64,000 nucleotides of DNA from positions 62,001 through 126,000 of the forward strand of contig CAKVLN010000002.1 in the NCBI GenBank assembly GCA_934757275.1, read 5' to 3'. The position numbers and the translations under genes are program-made. Of the stretch, positions 26,583 to 34,844 are shown one piece after another (the stretch's first letter is position 1; each line of letters begins with the position of its first letter). Below the pieces are notes generated by a model. It was not told where the DNA came from, searched no databases, and saw nothing but the letters and a program-made list of their open reading frames with translations. Source of the DNA: an uncultured Candidatus Melainabacteria bacterium (GTDB taxonomy: Bacteria > Cyanobacteriota > Vampirovibrionia > Gastranaerophilales > Gastranaerophilaceae).

Positions 26583-26622
26583 GTATTTATATCTTACTAC
26601 AAAAAAGAAAAGAGAGTTAGAC

Positions 26623-27507
26623 ATGGCAGGAAAGAATATTTACAGTGATAAAGATACTATGGATATTAATGAATTAGCATCACTTAATGACGACATTTCT
26701 CCTGAGTTGATTGAACAATTGCAACAAAAGCTAACTCAAGATGCACAAAGTTTAAGTGGCGAAGAAGAAAAAGCCGAGTTTGACGAAAATGACGATGCCA
26801 CTTTATTTGAAGAACCTGCTCAAAAAAATAAAAATAAACCAGAAGAGGCACAAACTCCTTCTAATGAAACAGTTGAAAACAAAGAAACAGAAGTAAAAAA
26901 AGAAGAACCACAACCTCAAAAAAAAGATATTAATATTGATAAAAATATTGACGACAACTTTATCAAAAAATACAAAGCGAAATTAAATAAACAAAAAAAA
27001 CAAGGTGCAGCTGACGAAAAGTCAGAAGTAATTGCGGACGAAAATACAATCAGCAACGCTGCTTTTGTCGATTTACCTCAACAACCAGATATTGAGGAAC
27101 TTTCGCAAGGTAAAATTACAGAAAAACCGTTGACGCCAGAAATCAAAAGCTACAATGATAGCCTAGACTTGCTTGACGGAAATGTTAAATATTCAAAATA
27201 CGTTATGTATATTGACCCGCAAAACGTTGATTTTATTGAGAGTTTAACAGTTAAAGAACGTAAAAACCTTATAAATAAAATCCTAAAAGAGCAAAACGAC
27301 ATTGCGATTACGAAACAACGTTTCAGAATGGTGCAGGAAATAATTAAACACGCAATTGTTGCAATTTTGACAATTGCCATTTCTGTGCCAATAATTTATC
27401 TAACAATTAATGCTTCATTAGAAGCCTCAATAAACAATTATAGACGTTCTCAAACAATGTTCCAAACTTTATACAAACAAGGTGGAAAAATTAAGGCTAT
27501 TAATTAA
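26623..27507 (+). CDS. Acidic/lysine-rich protein with one C-terminal transmembrane helix
   Basis: A 294-aa unknown protein beginning MAGKNIYSDKDTMDINELAS. Residues 1-140 are low-complexity and highly charged, with runs of E, K, Q and P; residues 165-235 look folded (LLDGNVKYSKYVMYIDPQNV, VKERKNLINKILKEQNDIA). One transmembrane helix (IVAILTIAISVPIIYLTINA) is followed by about 30 residues. The start is chosen because the promoter lies over the upstream ATG and GAGAG precedes 26623. Topology suggests a cytosolic disordered N-terminus anchored to the inner membrane. The stop overlaps that of the convergent gene by 4 bases. Confidence 0.75.
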   Translation: MAGKNIYSDKDTMDINELASLNDDISPELIEQLQQKLTQDAQSLSGEEEKAEFDENDDATLFEEPAQKNKNKPEEAQTPSNETVENKETEVKKEEPQPQKKDINIDKNIDDNFIKKYKAKLNKQKKQGAADEKSEVIADENTISNAAFVDLPQQPDIEELSQGKITEKPLTPEIKSYNDSLDLLDGNVKYSKYVMYIDPQNVDFIESLTVKERKNLINKILKEQNDIAITKQRFRMVQEIIKHAIVAILTIAISVPIIYLTINASLEASINNYRRSQTMFQTLYKQGGKIKAIN

Positions 27508-28307
27508 GCTTTTTTGCCTAAAATCATGTCAGAGGCTGAAAGTCCTGCTTGATAACCAGCAATTGATGCACAAACAAAAGCTAAACCTTTTGTTGCTCCA
27601 GGTGCAACCTTCATTAATTTTCTATATGCGCTTGAAGTATTTTTGCAATCACTCAAAGCTTCAGCTTGTTTTTCTTTGAACATTTTTGTCATTTTATCTA
27701 AGAAAGGAACTTTTTTATAAAGTCCTTCTCGTTCGATAACAAGTTGATTTCCATTTAACTTATATTCACCAGTTTTAGCTAACAATTTTTCTTCACCATT
27801 AACTGTTTGATAAATACCATCTAATTTAATGCTCATTGTATTAGAATCGTATTTCATAGATTTTGGAATACCAATTACACGTTTTGCAGTCGCTTCTGAT
27901 GCGAACATTACACCTAGTGCAGTTCCTTCTTCAACCGCAGTTTCTGTACGTTTTCCATCTTCTGCACATGCTACCTTAACTGCACCTGTTGCACAAATAA
28001 TTGGGTTAATATGGTCTGCTGTAAAATTAAGAACTTTGCTGATACCACCTACTATTTTATCAGTTTTTGCTAAATTTTTAATAGATTCTTCAGCACTTAT
28101 AATATTAGAAGATAAGGAATGCTCAGAATACTTAGCAATATTTGAAACGCCTTTCGCCATATTTAAAGCTTGACCACCAGCGATATCTAAATTCATTGCA
28201 CCAACAAAAGGATTATTAGCAGTAGTCGCTGATGATGCTCTTCTTGTTGAAAAGATGCCACTTGATGTTACTGATGGTAGAAATGCTGAAATTGCTAAAC
28301 CTGACAT
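27504..28307 (-). CDS. Unknown protein with Ala/Gly-rich segments
   Basis: A 267-aa protein of no recognised family. The Ser/Ala/Thr-rich N-terminus lacks a clear signal peptide. The middle includes an amphipathic stretch with HINPIICATGAVKVACAEDG and TALGVMFASEATAKRVIGIP, and a later beta-rich part (YKLNGNQLVIEREGLYKKVP). The C-terminus has GATKGLAFVCASIAGYQAGL, a possible membrane-associated helix. Upstream is a version of the ACTTTATATATATGTAAG promoter shared by other unknown genes, and no Shine-Dalgarno stronger than GAAGG is seen. Function unknown. Confidence 0.72.
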   Translation of the reverse strand: MSGLAISAFLPSVTSSGIFSTRRASSATTANNPFVGAMNLDIAGGQALNMAKGVSNIAKYSEHSLSSNIISAEESIKNLAKTDKIVGGISKVLNFTADHINPIICATGAVKVACAEDGKRTETAVEEGTALGVMFASEATAKRVIGIPKSMKYDSNTMSIKLDGIYQTVNGEEKLLAKTGEYKLNGNQLVIEREGLYKKVPFLDKMTKMFKEKQAEALSDCKNTSSAYRKLMKVAPGATKGLAFVCASIAGYQAGLSASDMILGKKA

Positions 28308-28339
28308 ACTTTAAATTTACCTTCACTAATATATAAACA

Positions 28340-28362
28340 CACTACATTTATATAAAGTAAAT
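28340..28362 (-). promoter_or_regulatory. Possible member of the ACTTTATATATATGTAAG promoter family
   Basis: Minus strand reads ATTTACTTTATATAAATG then TAGTG, 32 bases before the start at 28307. It keeps ACTTTATATA and ATGTA but lacks the final AAG. Confidence 0.4.
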
Positions 28363-28438
28363 TTGTAAATAAAAATTTCAAAAATAAGAAAAATGTTTAC
28401 AATTGTTTACAATTAAATATTGCAAATCAAATAAATAG

Positions 28439-29782
28439 CTATGCCTCTTCTGAGTCTTCGGTCTCAACAACATGTTCTTTATAAATTTGAAGTTTGGTAA
28501 TTCTAGCACCATCAACTTCTTTTACAGTAAAAGTTAAACCATTAAACGATACTGTATCGCCAACTTGTGCAATTCTACCTAGAAGTTTTACAACAAGCCC
28601 AGCGATTGTATCAACGTCATCTTCTTCAAACAAAGCCTCTTTTAAATCGAAGAATTTAACAAGTTCATCAATTCTCATCATGGCATTGGCAATATAAGTG
28701 TCTTCACCAATTTCTTTTATATCAGCCTCAACCTCTTCATCAAATTCGTCTTGAACTTCGCCAATAATTTCTTCTAAAACATCTTCTAGAGTAATTAAAC
28801 CAGAAGTTCCACCAAATTCATCAATAACAACCGCAATTTGACAGTGAAGTTTTCTAAATTCAATAATCAAATTGTCTAAAGTCATTGTTTCTGGGACTAA
28901 CATTAAAGGTCTAATCAACTTTTGTACAGAAAATTCGCCTTTATTCATAGCTAAAGAATACAAATCTTTAACATGGATAAAGCCCAAAATCTTATCAATA
29001 TTTTCTTCATATACTGGATATCTAGTATATTGGTTTTCTAACGCAACTTTATTAAGTTCTTCGTAAGTAATATCATCTGGAATACAAACCATGTCTGTTC
29101 TAGGAATCATAACTTGTTTTGCCATCAAATCTGAGAACTTGAACATGTTATGTAGCATTTCTGCCTCAGTTTCGTTCAAAACACCTTCGTTATAACTTGC
29201 ATCAACCAACATGTCTAATTCTTCTGTTGAATGCACCAAAGACGCATCTTCTGAATTAGCATGACAAGCTGCAAGAATTTTGTTTCCAGAAACTTCAAGC
29301 AACCAAACAAAAGGCTTGAAGATAGTTATAAACATATCCATTGGAGTTGAAACTAAAAGTGCAATAGTTTCTGGGTGTCTTAGAGAAATACATTTTGGCA
29401 ATTGTTCTCCAAGCAAAACATGGAAATATGTAACAAGTACAAAGGATATTGGAACTGCAACTACATGTGAAGAAATATGTGCAACTGAACCAGCAAAAAG
29501 TCTTATAATAGGTTCTATAAGTTGTACAATTGTAGATTCTGCAACCCAACCTAGAGCGATACTGGCAATCGTAACACCGAGTTGTGCAGCTGCAAGCATT
29601 TTGTTAACATCATCAACTAATTTCATAGCTTTTTTGGCATTAGAATTTCCTTCATTGCAAAGTTGTTCAAGTCTTGTTTTTCTAACTTTAACAAGCGAAA
29701 ACTCGGCTGCTACGAAAAAACCGTTAACAAATAGTAAAAATAAAATTATAAAAATATTTATAAATATGTCTGTCAGGTCCAT
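28439..29782 (-). CDS. CNNM/CorC-type (HlyC/TlyC) membrane protein with CBS pair
   Basis: A 447-aa protein with the standard order: DUF21/CNNM transmembrane domain (1-190; FVNGFFVAAEFSLVKVRKTR is its signature), a Bateman module of two CBS domains (about 215-335; MIPRTDMVCIPDDITYEELN and LVPETMTLDNLIIEFRKLHC) and a C-terminal CorC/HlyC transporter-associated domain (GLVVKLLGRIAQVGDTVSFN). The CBS linker FGGTSGLITLEDVLEEIIGE is diagnostic. Members are linked to Mg2+/Co2+ efflux or resistance; the haemolysin label is historical. Its promoter region faces a small secreted-protein gene. Confidence 0.95.
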   Translation of the reverse strand: MDLTDIFINIFIILFLLFVNGFFVAAEFSLVKVRKTRLEQLCNEGNSNAKKAMKLVDDVNKMLAAAQLGVTIASIALGWVAESTIVQLIEPIIRLFAGSVAHISSHVVAVPISFVLVTYFHVLLGEQLPKCISLRHPETIALLVSTPMDMFITIFKPFVWLLEVSGNKILAACHANSEDASLVHSTEELDMLVDASYNEGVLNETEAEMLHNMFKFSDLMAKQVMIPRTDMVCIPDDITYEELNKVALENQYTRYPVYEENIDKILGFIHVKDLYSLAMNKGEFSVQKLIRPLMLVPETMTLDNLIIEFRKLHCQIAVVIDEFGGTSGLITLEDVLEEIIGEVQDEFDEEVEADIKEIGEDTYIANAMMRIDELVKFFDLKEALFEEDDVDTIAGLVVKLLGRIAQVGDTVSFNGLTFTVKEVDGARITKLQIYKEHVVETEDSEEA

Positions 29783-29865
29783 ATACTCTCATATACCTTT
29801 ATAGTTATAATTCTTATAATACACTATACAAGAAAATTTTGCAATGTTGAGATGTTTAACGTAAA

Positions 29866-29898
29866 GAACGGCGATTTAATAAGATTAAATCGCCGTTC
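29866..29898. terminator. Long hairpin downstream of the 29920 gene
   Basis: GAACGGCGATTTAA (29866-29879) pairs perfectly with TTAAATCGCCGTTC (29885-29898), a 14-bp stem. It follows the minus-strand gene at 29920; the T tract on that strand is weak, so termination efficiency is uncertain. Confidence 0.75.
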
Positions 29899-29919
29899 AG
29901 AATAATTAATAAGCACTAA

Positions 29920-30231
29920 CTATTTCTTCAAAGATTTCCAGTAGTTAGCTTCTGATTTGATAGCATTCTTAGTTGCTTCGTGTTTTGCTTTAGCATCTTT
30001 TCTTTGTTGTTCAATTTTTGCTCTTTGGGCTTCTTGTTGTTTTTTTAGTTCTGCTTGTTTTTGAGCATTTGCTTTTTGTTGAGCTTCTGCTTTAGCATTC
30101 AATTCTTTTTCTTTCGTTGTAATTGGAGAAAGTTTTTTGTCTACATAATTTTGTAATCTTGATTCAGCTGCTGAAGCTGCTAATGTTGAAGTTAAAGCAA
30201 TTAATGTTAAAACTGTAAGTAATTTTTTCAT
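29920..30231 (-). CDS. Small secreted Lys/Gln/Ala-rich coiled-coil protein
   Basis: A 103-aa protein with a signal peptide (MKKLLTVLTLIALTSTLAAS, cleavage near ASAAE). The mature part is a single charged helix (KAEAQQKANAQKQAELKKQQ) likely to form a coiled coil and ends YWKSLKK. I start at ATG 30231, after AAAGGAG, although the frame runs 20 codons further. The divergent wecG gene begins 73 bases away. The function may be as a periplasmic spacer or binding peptide, but nothing more than composition supports that. Confidence 0.75.
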   Translation of the reverse strand: MKKLLTVLTLIALTSTLAASAAESRLQNYVDKKLSPITTKEKELNAKAEAQQKANAQKQAELKKQQEAQRAKIEQQRKDAKAKHEATKNAIKSEANYWKSLKK

Positions 30232-30262
30232 TTTTAAAACTCCTTTCTTTTCTTTAAAAAGA

Positions 30263-30298
30263 ATTTTAAAATACTTTTTTTTATTTTTCAAGTATAAT
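30263..30298. promoter_or_regulatory. Divergent promoter region between 29920 and wecG
   Basis: Minus strand: TTGAAA (30291-30286), 17 bases, TAAAAT (30268-30263). Plus strand: TATAAT (30293-30298) six bases before ATG 30305, without a good -35. The two promoters are nearly touching, so they may compete. Confidence 0.55.
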
Positions 30299-30304
30299 AT
30301 GTAT

Positions 30305-31024
30305 ATGAGTGTAGAATTACTAGGTTATAATGTAGACGATTATTCGTTTGAAGAAGCTATTATCAAGGCAAAGAGCTTAATTGATGGTGATAAAGTTTCA
30401 CAAGTTGTTACAATTAATCCTGAAATGTTTCAGGAGGCAGAAAAAAATGCAAATTTTTCTAACATAATTAAAGAAGCTGAAATGGTTATACCAGACGGAG
30501 TAGGCGTTAAAATTGCCTTGCAGATTACTGGCAAAAAAGCTAATCGCATTCCGGGAATTGATTTTGCTAAAAAACTACTTCAAGAAGCTGCAACTAGTGG
30601 TATCCCTGTTGCAATTATTGGTTCAAAAGAAGAAGTTATTGTTAAGGCAGTAGAAAATTTACAAAAAGAAATAAGTGGTTTAAATATTGTATACTTCCAT
30701 AATGGCTATTTTAAAGAAGATGAACCTATTTATGAAGAACTTAAATCAAAATCACCAAAGCTGATTTTAGTTGCATTAGGTTCACCTAGACAAGAAGAGT
30801 TTATTTACAATGCAAAAAAACTACTAAACCCAGCTTTAATGATTGGTATTGGCGGAAGTCTGGACGTTTGGTCAGGTTCTGTAAAAAGAGCACCAAAAAT
30901 TTTCCAAACCTTAGGCTTAGAATGGTTATATAGAACAGTTTCTCAACCTTCTAGATTTAAAAGAATTTTCCCGACTTTGCCATTATTTTTGTTAAAAGTT
31001 ATTAATTATAAGGATAAAATTTAG
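30305..31024 (+). CDS. WecG/TagA/CpsF-family glycosyltransferase
   Basis: GT26-family enzyme transferring a sugar such as ManNAc(A) to undecaprenyl-linked GlcNAc in envelope glycan synthesis; monotopic at the inner membrane. The 239-aa protein shows the family motifs VVTINPEMFQEAEKN, MVIPDGVGVKIALQ (catalytic Asp in PDG), GIPVAIIGSKEE, ILVALGSPRQEEFIYNAK and IGIGGSLDVWSGSVKRAPKI. The upstream ATG at 30299 overlaps the TATAAT box, so ATG 30305 is preferred, giving a leaderless or near-leaderless mRNA. The stop directly abuts the transketolase start (0 bases). Confidence 0.93.
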   Translation: MSVELLGYNVDDYSFEEAIIKAKSLIDGDKVSQVVTINPEMFQEAEKNANFSNIIKEAEMVIPDGVGVKIALQITGKKANRIPGIDFAKKLLQEAATSGIPVAIIGSKEEVIVKAVENLQKEISGLNIVYFHNGYFKEDEPIYEELKSKSPKLILVALGSPRQEEFIYNAKKLLNPALMIGIGGSLDVWSGSVKRAPKIFQTLGLEWLYRTVSQPSRFKRIFPTLPLFLLKVINYKDKI

Positions 31025-31861
31025 ATGTTAACAGAATTAGAGATTAATGAATTAAAAAAATTCGCTTGCGAAACAAGAAAAAATATCGTTAAGATGGTGC
31101 ATAATGCAAAATCTGGACACCCAGGAGGTTCACTTTCTGCAGCAGACATCATGGCAGTTTTGTATAACAAATCTCTAAACATTCCAAAAGAATGGGACAA
31201 ATCAGCAGATTTTGAAAACCGTGACAGATTTATTTTATCAAAAGGTCATGCCTCTCCATTGTTGTATTCTGTATTATCACAACATGGCATGTTCCCAAAA
31301 GAAGATTTAATGGGCTTTAGAAAATTTGGAACAAAACTTCAAGGCCACCCAGCAAAAGGATATGTTGCCGGTGTTGAAACTTCTACTGGTTCATTAGGTC
31401 AAGGACTTTCAATCGGTTGCGGTATGGCATTAGGTTTAAAATTAAACAACAATCCGGCGCATGTTGTTGTCTATACTGGTGATGGAGAGTTGCAAGAAGG
31501 TTCTTGCTGGGAAGCTTTTATGCAAGCAGCACACAGAAAACTTGATAACTTGATTGTTATTATTGATAGAAATAGACTTCAAATTGATGGTTGTACTGAA
31601 AACGTTATGGCGCTAGACAATTTGCATGACAAGTTAAAAGCTTTTAATTGGAATGTTTTAGAAATTGACGGTCATGATTATGAAGAAATCTATGAAGGCA
31701 TTGAAAATGCTAAACAATCAGACAGACCTTGCGCAATTATTGCACATACAACAAAAGGTAAGGGGTGTTCATTTATGGAAAACCAAGCTGGCTGGCATGG
31801 TAAAGCTCCTAATGATGAACAATTAGATGAGGCAATTAAAGAATTTGAAGGAGTGTTGTAA
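31025..31861 (+). CDS. Transketolase, N-terminal (TPP-binding) subunit
   Basis: A 278-aa split-type transketolase N half (pentose phosphate pathway; transfers two-carbon units with thiamine diphosphate). Characteristic parts are MVHNAKSGHPGGSLSAADIM, LQGHPAKGYVAGVETSTGSL, and the TPP/Mg motif TGDGELQEGSCWEAFMQAAH near residue 150. In split transketolases the C-terminal subunit is normally the next gene; here the next gene is a 72-aa Cys-containing protein, and no C half occurs anywhere in the window. It must be encoded elsewhere for the enzyme to work. Confidence 0.92.
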   Translation: MLTELEINELKKFACETRKNIVKMVHNAKSGHPGGSLSAADIMAVLYNKSLNIPKEWDKSADFENRDRFILSKGHASPLLYSVLSQHGMFPKEDLMGFRKFGTKLQGHPAKGYVAGVETSTGSLGQGLSIGCGMALGLKLNNNPAHVVVYTGDGELQEGSCWEAFMQAAHRKLDNLIVIIDRNRLQIDGCTENVMALDNLHDKLKAFNWNVLEIDGHDYEEIYEGIENAKQSDRPCAIIAHTTKGKGCSFMENQAGWHGKAPNDEQLDEAIKEFEGVL

Positions 31862-32079
31862 TGAGTGAAAACATTATTAAAACTTGCCCTTTTTCTGAAA
31901 ATAAAGTTTGTAATGAAACATGCCCATTGTATATTTCTCCAGAGGAATTAAATGAGTTTGTAGTTGCGAGATTGTCTTCAATTGGTGTATTAGATAGAGC
32001 TTCTGGAGAATGCTCACTAAAAATGCTAGCTCTAAGCCAAGGAAGAGCTATTTTTGAAAACACTAATACAAGAGGTTAA
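31861..32079 (+). CDS. Small four-Cys protein following transketolase N
   Basis: A 72-aa protein with Cys at 9, 17, 21 and 50 (TCPFSENKVCNETCPLYIS; GECSLKML). The first three are spaced like a metal-binding or Fe-S cluster segment. ATG overlaps the transketolase stop by one base (TAATG) and GAAGGAG lies seven bases upstream, so it is certainly translated with it. I cannot assign a family. Its genomic place suggests a role tied to the split transketolase or a general regulatory task. Confidence 0.78.
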   Translation: MSENIIKTCPFSENKVCNETCPLYISPEELNEFVVARLSSIGVLDRASGECSLKMLALSQGRAIFENTNTRG

Positions 32080-32080
32080 G

Positions 32081-32806
32081 CTAACCTTCAAGCAACTTGT
32101 ACATAATAACACCCGCTGAAATGCTCAAATTTAGTGATTCAACTTTGTCTGACATTTCTATGGTAATGTTTTTTGTTGCAAAATTCTTTAATTTATCACT
32201 CAAACCAGAAGCTTCTGTACCGAACATAACAAGCACTTTGTCTTGTGGCGCATAATCTTTCAACCAAACAGTATTGTCAGCTTTTGGTAAAGTTGCAATA
32301 CGTTCATAATCTTTAAAAAGACTTAAATCACTCATTTCAAAAACAGGAATTTTCCACAAATTGCCGACAGAAGAGCGAACGCATTTTGGATTATACAAGT
32401 CTACTGTGTCACCATACAAAACAATTGCATCTATATTAAAAGCACAAGCCGTCCTCAAAATTGTACCAAGGTTGCCAGCATCTTTTATATCTTCAAGTAA
32501 AACAACTTTTTTATACTTATTTGACCAATCACGCTTGATTTTTTTTGCTATCGCTACCGCTTTTGGAGCAGATTCCGTTGAAGAAATCTTAGATAAAACG
32601 GCTTCTGTTGTTTCAATTCTATTCGCAAAATCAGAAAACTCGTTAGAACCATTTAATACAAAGATATGTTTAATCTCTAAGCCAGATTCTATTGCCTCTT
32701 CAATGCATTTTGAACCTTCTAATAAAAACTCCTCTTTGCGGTATTTTCTTTGCAGTAATTTAGCAGTTTCTTTTACTAGTTCGTTGTTAACACTTGTTAT
32801 AATCAT
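32081..32806 (-). CDS. TrmH/SpoU-family RNA 2'-O-methyltransferase
   Basis: SAM-dependent methylase of 241 aa with a trefoil-knot (SPOUT) catalytic domain. N-terminal substrate-binding domain (INNELVKETAKLLQRKYRKE-like, with LLEGSKCIEEA) is followed by motif 1 DAGNLGTILRTACAF, motif 2 VMFGTEASGLSDKL and motif 3 SLNLSISAGVIMYKLLEG. These three motifs are diagnostic of TrmH/RlmB relatives. The exact rRNA or tRNA target is not deducible. The start overlaps the stop of the aminopeptidase gene by 4 bases. Confidence 0.93.
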   Translation of the reverse strand: MIITSVNNELVKETAKLLQRKYRKEEFLLEGSKCIEEAIESGLEIKHIFVLNGSNEFSDFANRIETTEAVLSKISSTESAPKAVAIAKKIKRDWSNKYKKVVLLEDIKDAGNLGTILRTACAFNIDAIVLYGDTVDLYNPKCVRSSVGNLWKIPVFEMSDLSLFKDYERIATLPKADNTVWLKDYAPQDKVLVMFGTEASGLSDKLKNFATKNITIEMSDKVESLNLSISAGVIMYKLLEG

Positions 32807-34278
32807 AAGATTTTAAAATCCTTCAACCATTCTTTTTCTGTATCATTAAGTAAATCATAGTTAATTAGTTTACCTTCATACCCCATTTTAACAAAAGAAT
32901 GAATTTTTCCACACTCCATGTAACATGAATTTTCTAATCTAACGCCAAAATATTCTGGATTATACAAGCCAGGTTCAATTGTAAAAGTCATGCCGTCTTG
33001 AATTTCAACTTTTGCAATTTCGTTTTGCGAAAGATTTGGAGGAGCTTCGTGAACATTTATACCTATTCCATGACCTAAGCCGTGACCAAATGTAAAACCA
33101 TCTATTTTATTGTCTAAAATTGAATGAGCCAAGGTATCAATCTCATATCCAGTAGGCAGTTTTTTATTATAATTAAACGCATTCAAAAATGCTTTTAAAA
33201 CCTGCGTATAAACTCTTTTTTGCAATTCATTTGGCTGACCTTTTACAAAGACTCTGGTTATATCTGTTGCCAAACCGCTTTCATAATAAGCTCCACAATC
33301 GATTAAAACTAAAGCACCATCTTCTAAAATAACATCTTTTGCATTTTTTGCGTAATGAGCCAATGCTGAATTTTGGTTAATTGCAACAATTGAATTAAAG
33401 CTCAAAGATTTTGCACCATATTTGATAAATTCTTCTCGCAAACGCTTTGCAATATCAAATTCAGAAAGTTTGTCATTATTTTCAATATACTCTCTAATAG
33501 CCATAACAGCTTTATCAGTACACTTAAATGCTTTTTTATAAGCTTCTAATTCTTCTTTTGATTTAACTGATTTCATCAATTTAATTTTAGAAGTTTCATT
33601 TATTGGAGTTTTAATAAGTGCGTAATCGTAAGCATTAATTGAATTTTTGTCAATAACTAAAGGAGTTTCACAATTTTTTAGAAACTCATCAGAGTTCTCT
33701 GTTAAAATCACTTGTTTTTCACTATCAACATACAATTTTGCCCAAATTTTTGAAGAACAATCTTTTGAAAAATCTCGTTTTCCAGTGATATAAGAAACCT
33801 CTTCTAGATTTGTAATTAAAGTAGGTTTTTCTGGTATAAATGCTTTAGCTGGAAAGGCTTGAGCATAATCTGCACTATGTGGTTCTGTGAAATTATTAAT
33901 AGGATCAACGTCTAATAATTTTATATTGTAGCCATTAAATTTTTCCAAACGAGCTTGTGAAACCTTTTTAGCAACAATCCCTAGTACTTTAGACTTATCA
34001 ACGATTTTCTTTATTTCATCATCTTGATTTTGTCCAAGCTTTAATTTAATAACTGTAACACCTTTTTTTACTTCATTGTCAGCTTGTGTATGATATCTTC
34101 CATCAACAAATAGGTAAATACCCTCTCTTGTTAATAGAGCATCACCAGTCGAGCCAGAAAAACCAGTTAAAGTGTATCTAGCGTTTTCACTAAGTGCTGG
34201 ATATTCTACTAAAAATTCGTTTGTACAACAAACAAGTAAATAGTCTAAATTTAATTTATCTAATAGTTCATTTGGCAT
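32803..34278 (-). CDS. Xaa-Pro aminopeptidase (M24B, AMPP2-like)
   Basis: Metallopeptidase removing N-terminal residues before proline. From ATG 34278 (preceded by AGGTGG) the protein has 491 aa; the open frame runs 45 codons further upstream but that part is intergenic repeat-like DNA. Two creatinase-like N domains (FSGSTGDALLTREGIYLFVD) precede the pita-bread catalytic domain with metal ligands in LIDCGAYYESGLATDITRVF, the HGLGHGIGINVHEAP segment, MTFTIEPGLYNPEYF and VRLENSCYM. All five metal ligands (D, D, H, E, E) appear conserved. Confidence 0.94.
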   Translation of the reverse strand: MPNELLDKLNLDYLLVCCTNEFLVEYPALSENARYTLTGFSGSTGDALLTREGIYLFVDGRYHTQADNEVKKGVTVIKLKLGQNQDDEIKKIVDKSKVLGIVAKKVSQARLEKFNGYNIKLLDVDPINNFTEPHSADYAQAFPAKAFIPEKPTLITNLEEVSYITGKRDFSKDCSSKIWAKLYVDSEKQVILTENSDEFLKNCETPLVIDKNSINAYDYALIKTPINETSKIKLMKSVKSKEELEAYKKAFKCTDKAVMAIREYIENNDKLSEFDIAKRLREEFIKYGAKSLSFNSIVAINQNSALAHYAKNAKDVILEDGALVLIDCGAYYESGLATDITRVFVKGQPNELQKRVYTQVLKAFLNAFNYNKKLPTGYEIDTLAHSILDNKIDGFTFGHGLGHGIGINVHEAPPNLSQNEIAKVEIQDGMTFTIEPGLYNPEYFGVRLENSCYMECGKIHSFVKMGYEGKLINYDLLNDTEKEWLKDFKIL

Positions 34279-34375
34279 AATTCCACCTGTTAACATCTCA
34301 CCCAAACTCTGCTTTGTATTATTCGGGGTGTTGGCGGAGTAACGTCCGACCTCCACCTTACGGGCATACACCTTA

Positions 34376-34405
34376 GCGAAAACCCGCTCTCTACGAAGAG
34401 AGCGG
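34376..34405 (-). terminator. Terminator after the parvulin gene
   Basis: CCGCTCTCT (34384-34392) pairs with AGAGAGCGG (34397-34405); on the minus strand the stem is followed by GTTTTCGC. The 145-base region 34279-34423 also holds GC-rich sequence similar in style to other dispersed repeats here. Confidence 0.75.
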
Positions 34406-34423
34406 ATTAGCAAAATTTAATAA

Positions 34424-34702
34424 TTATTCATCGATATCAGTCAATTTAATCAAATGCCAACCAAATTGAGTTTCAACTGGTTGAGAAATTTCACCTTTTT
34501 TAAGAGCAAAAGCTGCATCTTCAAAAGGTTTAACCATCATACCTTTACCGAACCATCTCAAGTCACCGCCGTCACGACCAGATGGGCATTTTGAATACTG
34601 TTTTGCTAAGTCTTCAAAAGAAACACCTTTTTCGATATCTAATAAAAGATTTTCAGCCTGTTCTTTTGTATCTACTAAAATGTGACTTGCTCTAATTTTC
34701 AT
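34424..34702 (-). CDS. Parvulin-type peptidyl-prolyl isomerase (PpiC-like)
   Basis: A 92-aa single-domain rotamase without signal peptide, so cytosolic. Shows ASHILVDTKEQAENLL, the YSKCPSGRDGGDLRWFGKGM core, MVKPFEDAAFALKKGEISQP and QFGWHLIKL, which cover the whole PpiC fold. It accelerates prolyl isomerisation. Located after the rplKA operon, separated by two terminator-like hairpins. Confidence 0.95.
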   Translation of the reverse strand: MKIRASHILVDTKEQAENLLLDIEKGVSFEDLAKQYSKCPSGRDGGDLRWFGKGMMVKPFEDAAFALKKGEISQPVETQFGWHLIKLTDIDE

Positions 34703-34766
34703 AAATTTATCTCCTTATTTTCTGTCTATATATTCTAACATAAAATAAACTTTTCATAAACAAAAA

Positions 34767-34789
34767 CAAGCTCTTTAAATTAGAGCTTG
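34767..34789 (-). terminator. Second hairpin after rplA
   Basis: CAAGCTCT (34767-34774) pairs with AGAGCTTG (34782-34789); on the minus strand TTTTTG follows. Confidence 0.7.
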
Positions 34790-34810
34790 CTTTTAGTTTA
34801 TGAAGTAATA

Positions 34811-34838
34811 AAAAAAAGGCTAACCTTTCGGCTAGCCG
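34811..34838 (-). terminator. Terminator after rplA
   Basis: GGCTA (34818-34822) and TAGCC (34833-34837) form the stem; on the minus strand it is followed by seven T. It lies 7 bases from the rplA stop. Confidence 0.8.
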
Positions 34839-34844
34839 TAAATA

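Noticed and set aside
34279-34413. N-terminal 45 codons of the Pro-aminopeptidase frame
   Set aside because: This part is arginine-rich noncoding sequence overlapping the parvulin terminator; the AGGTGG-preceded ATG 34278 matches the family N-terminus.
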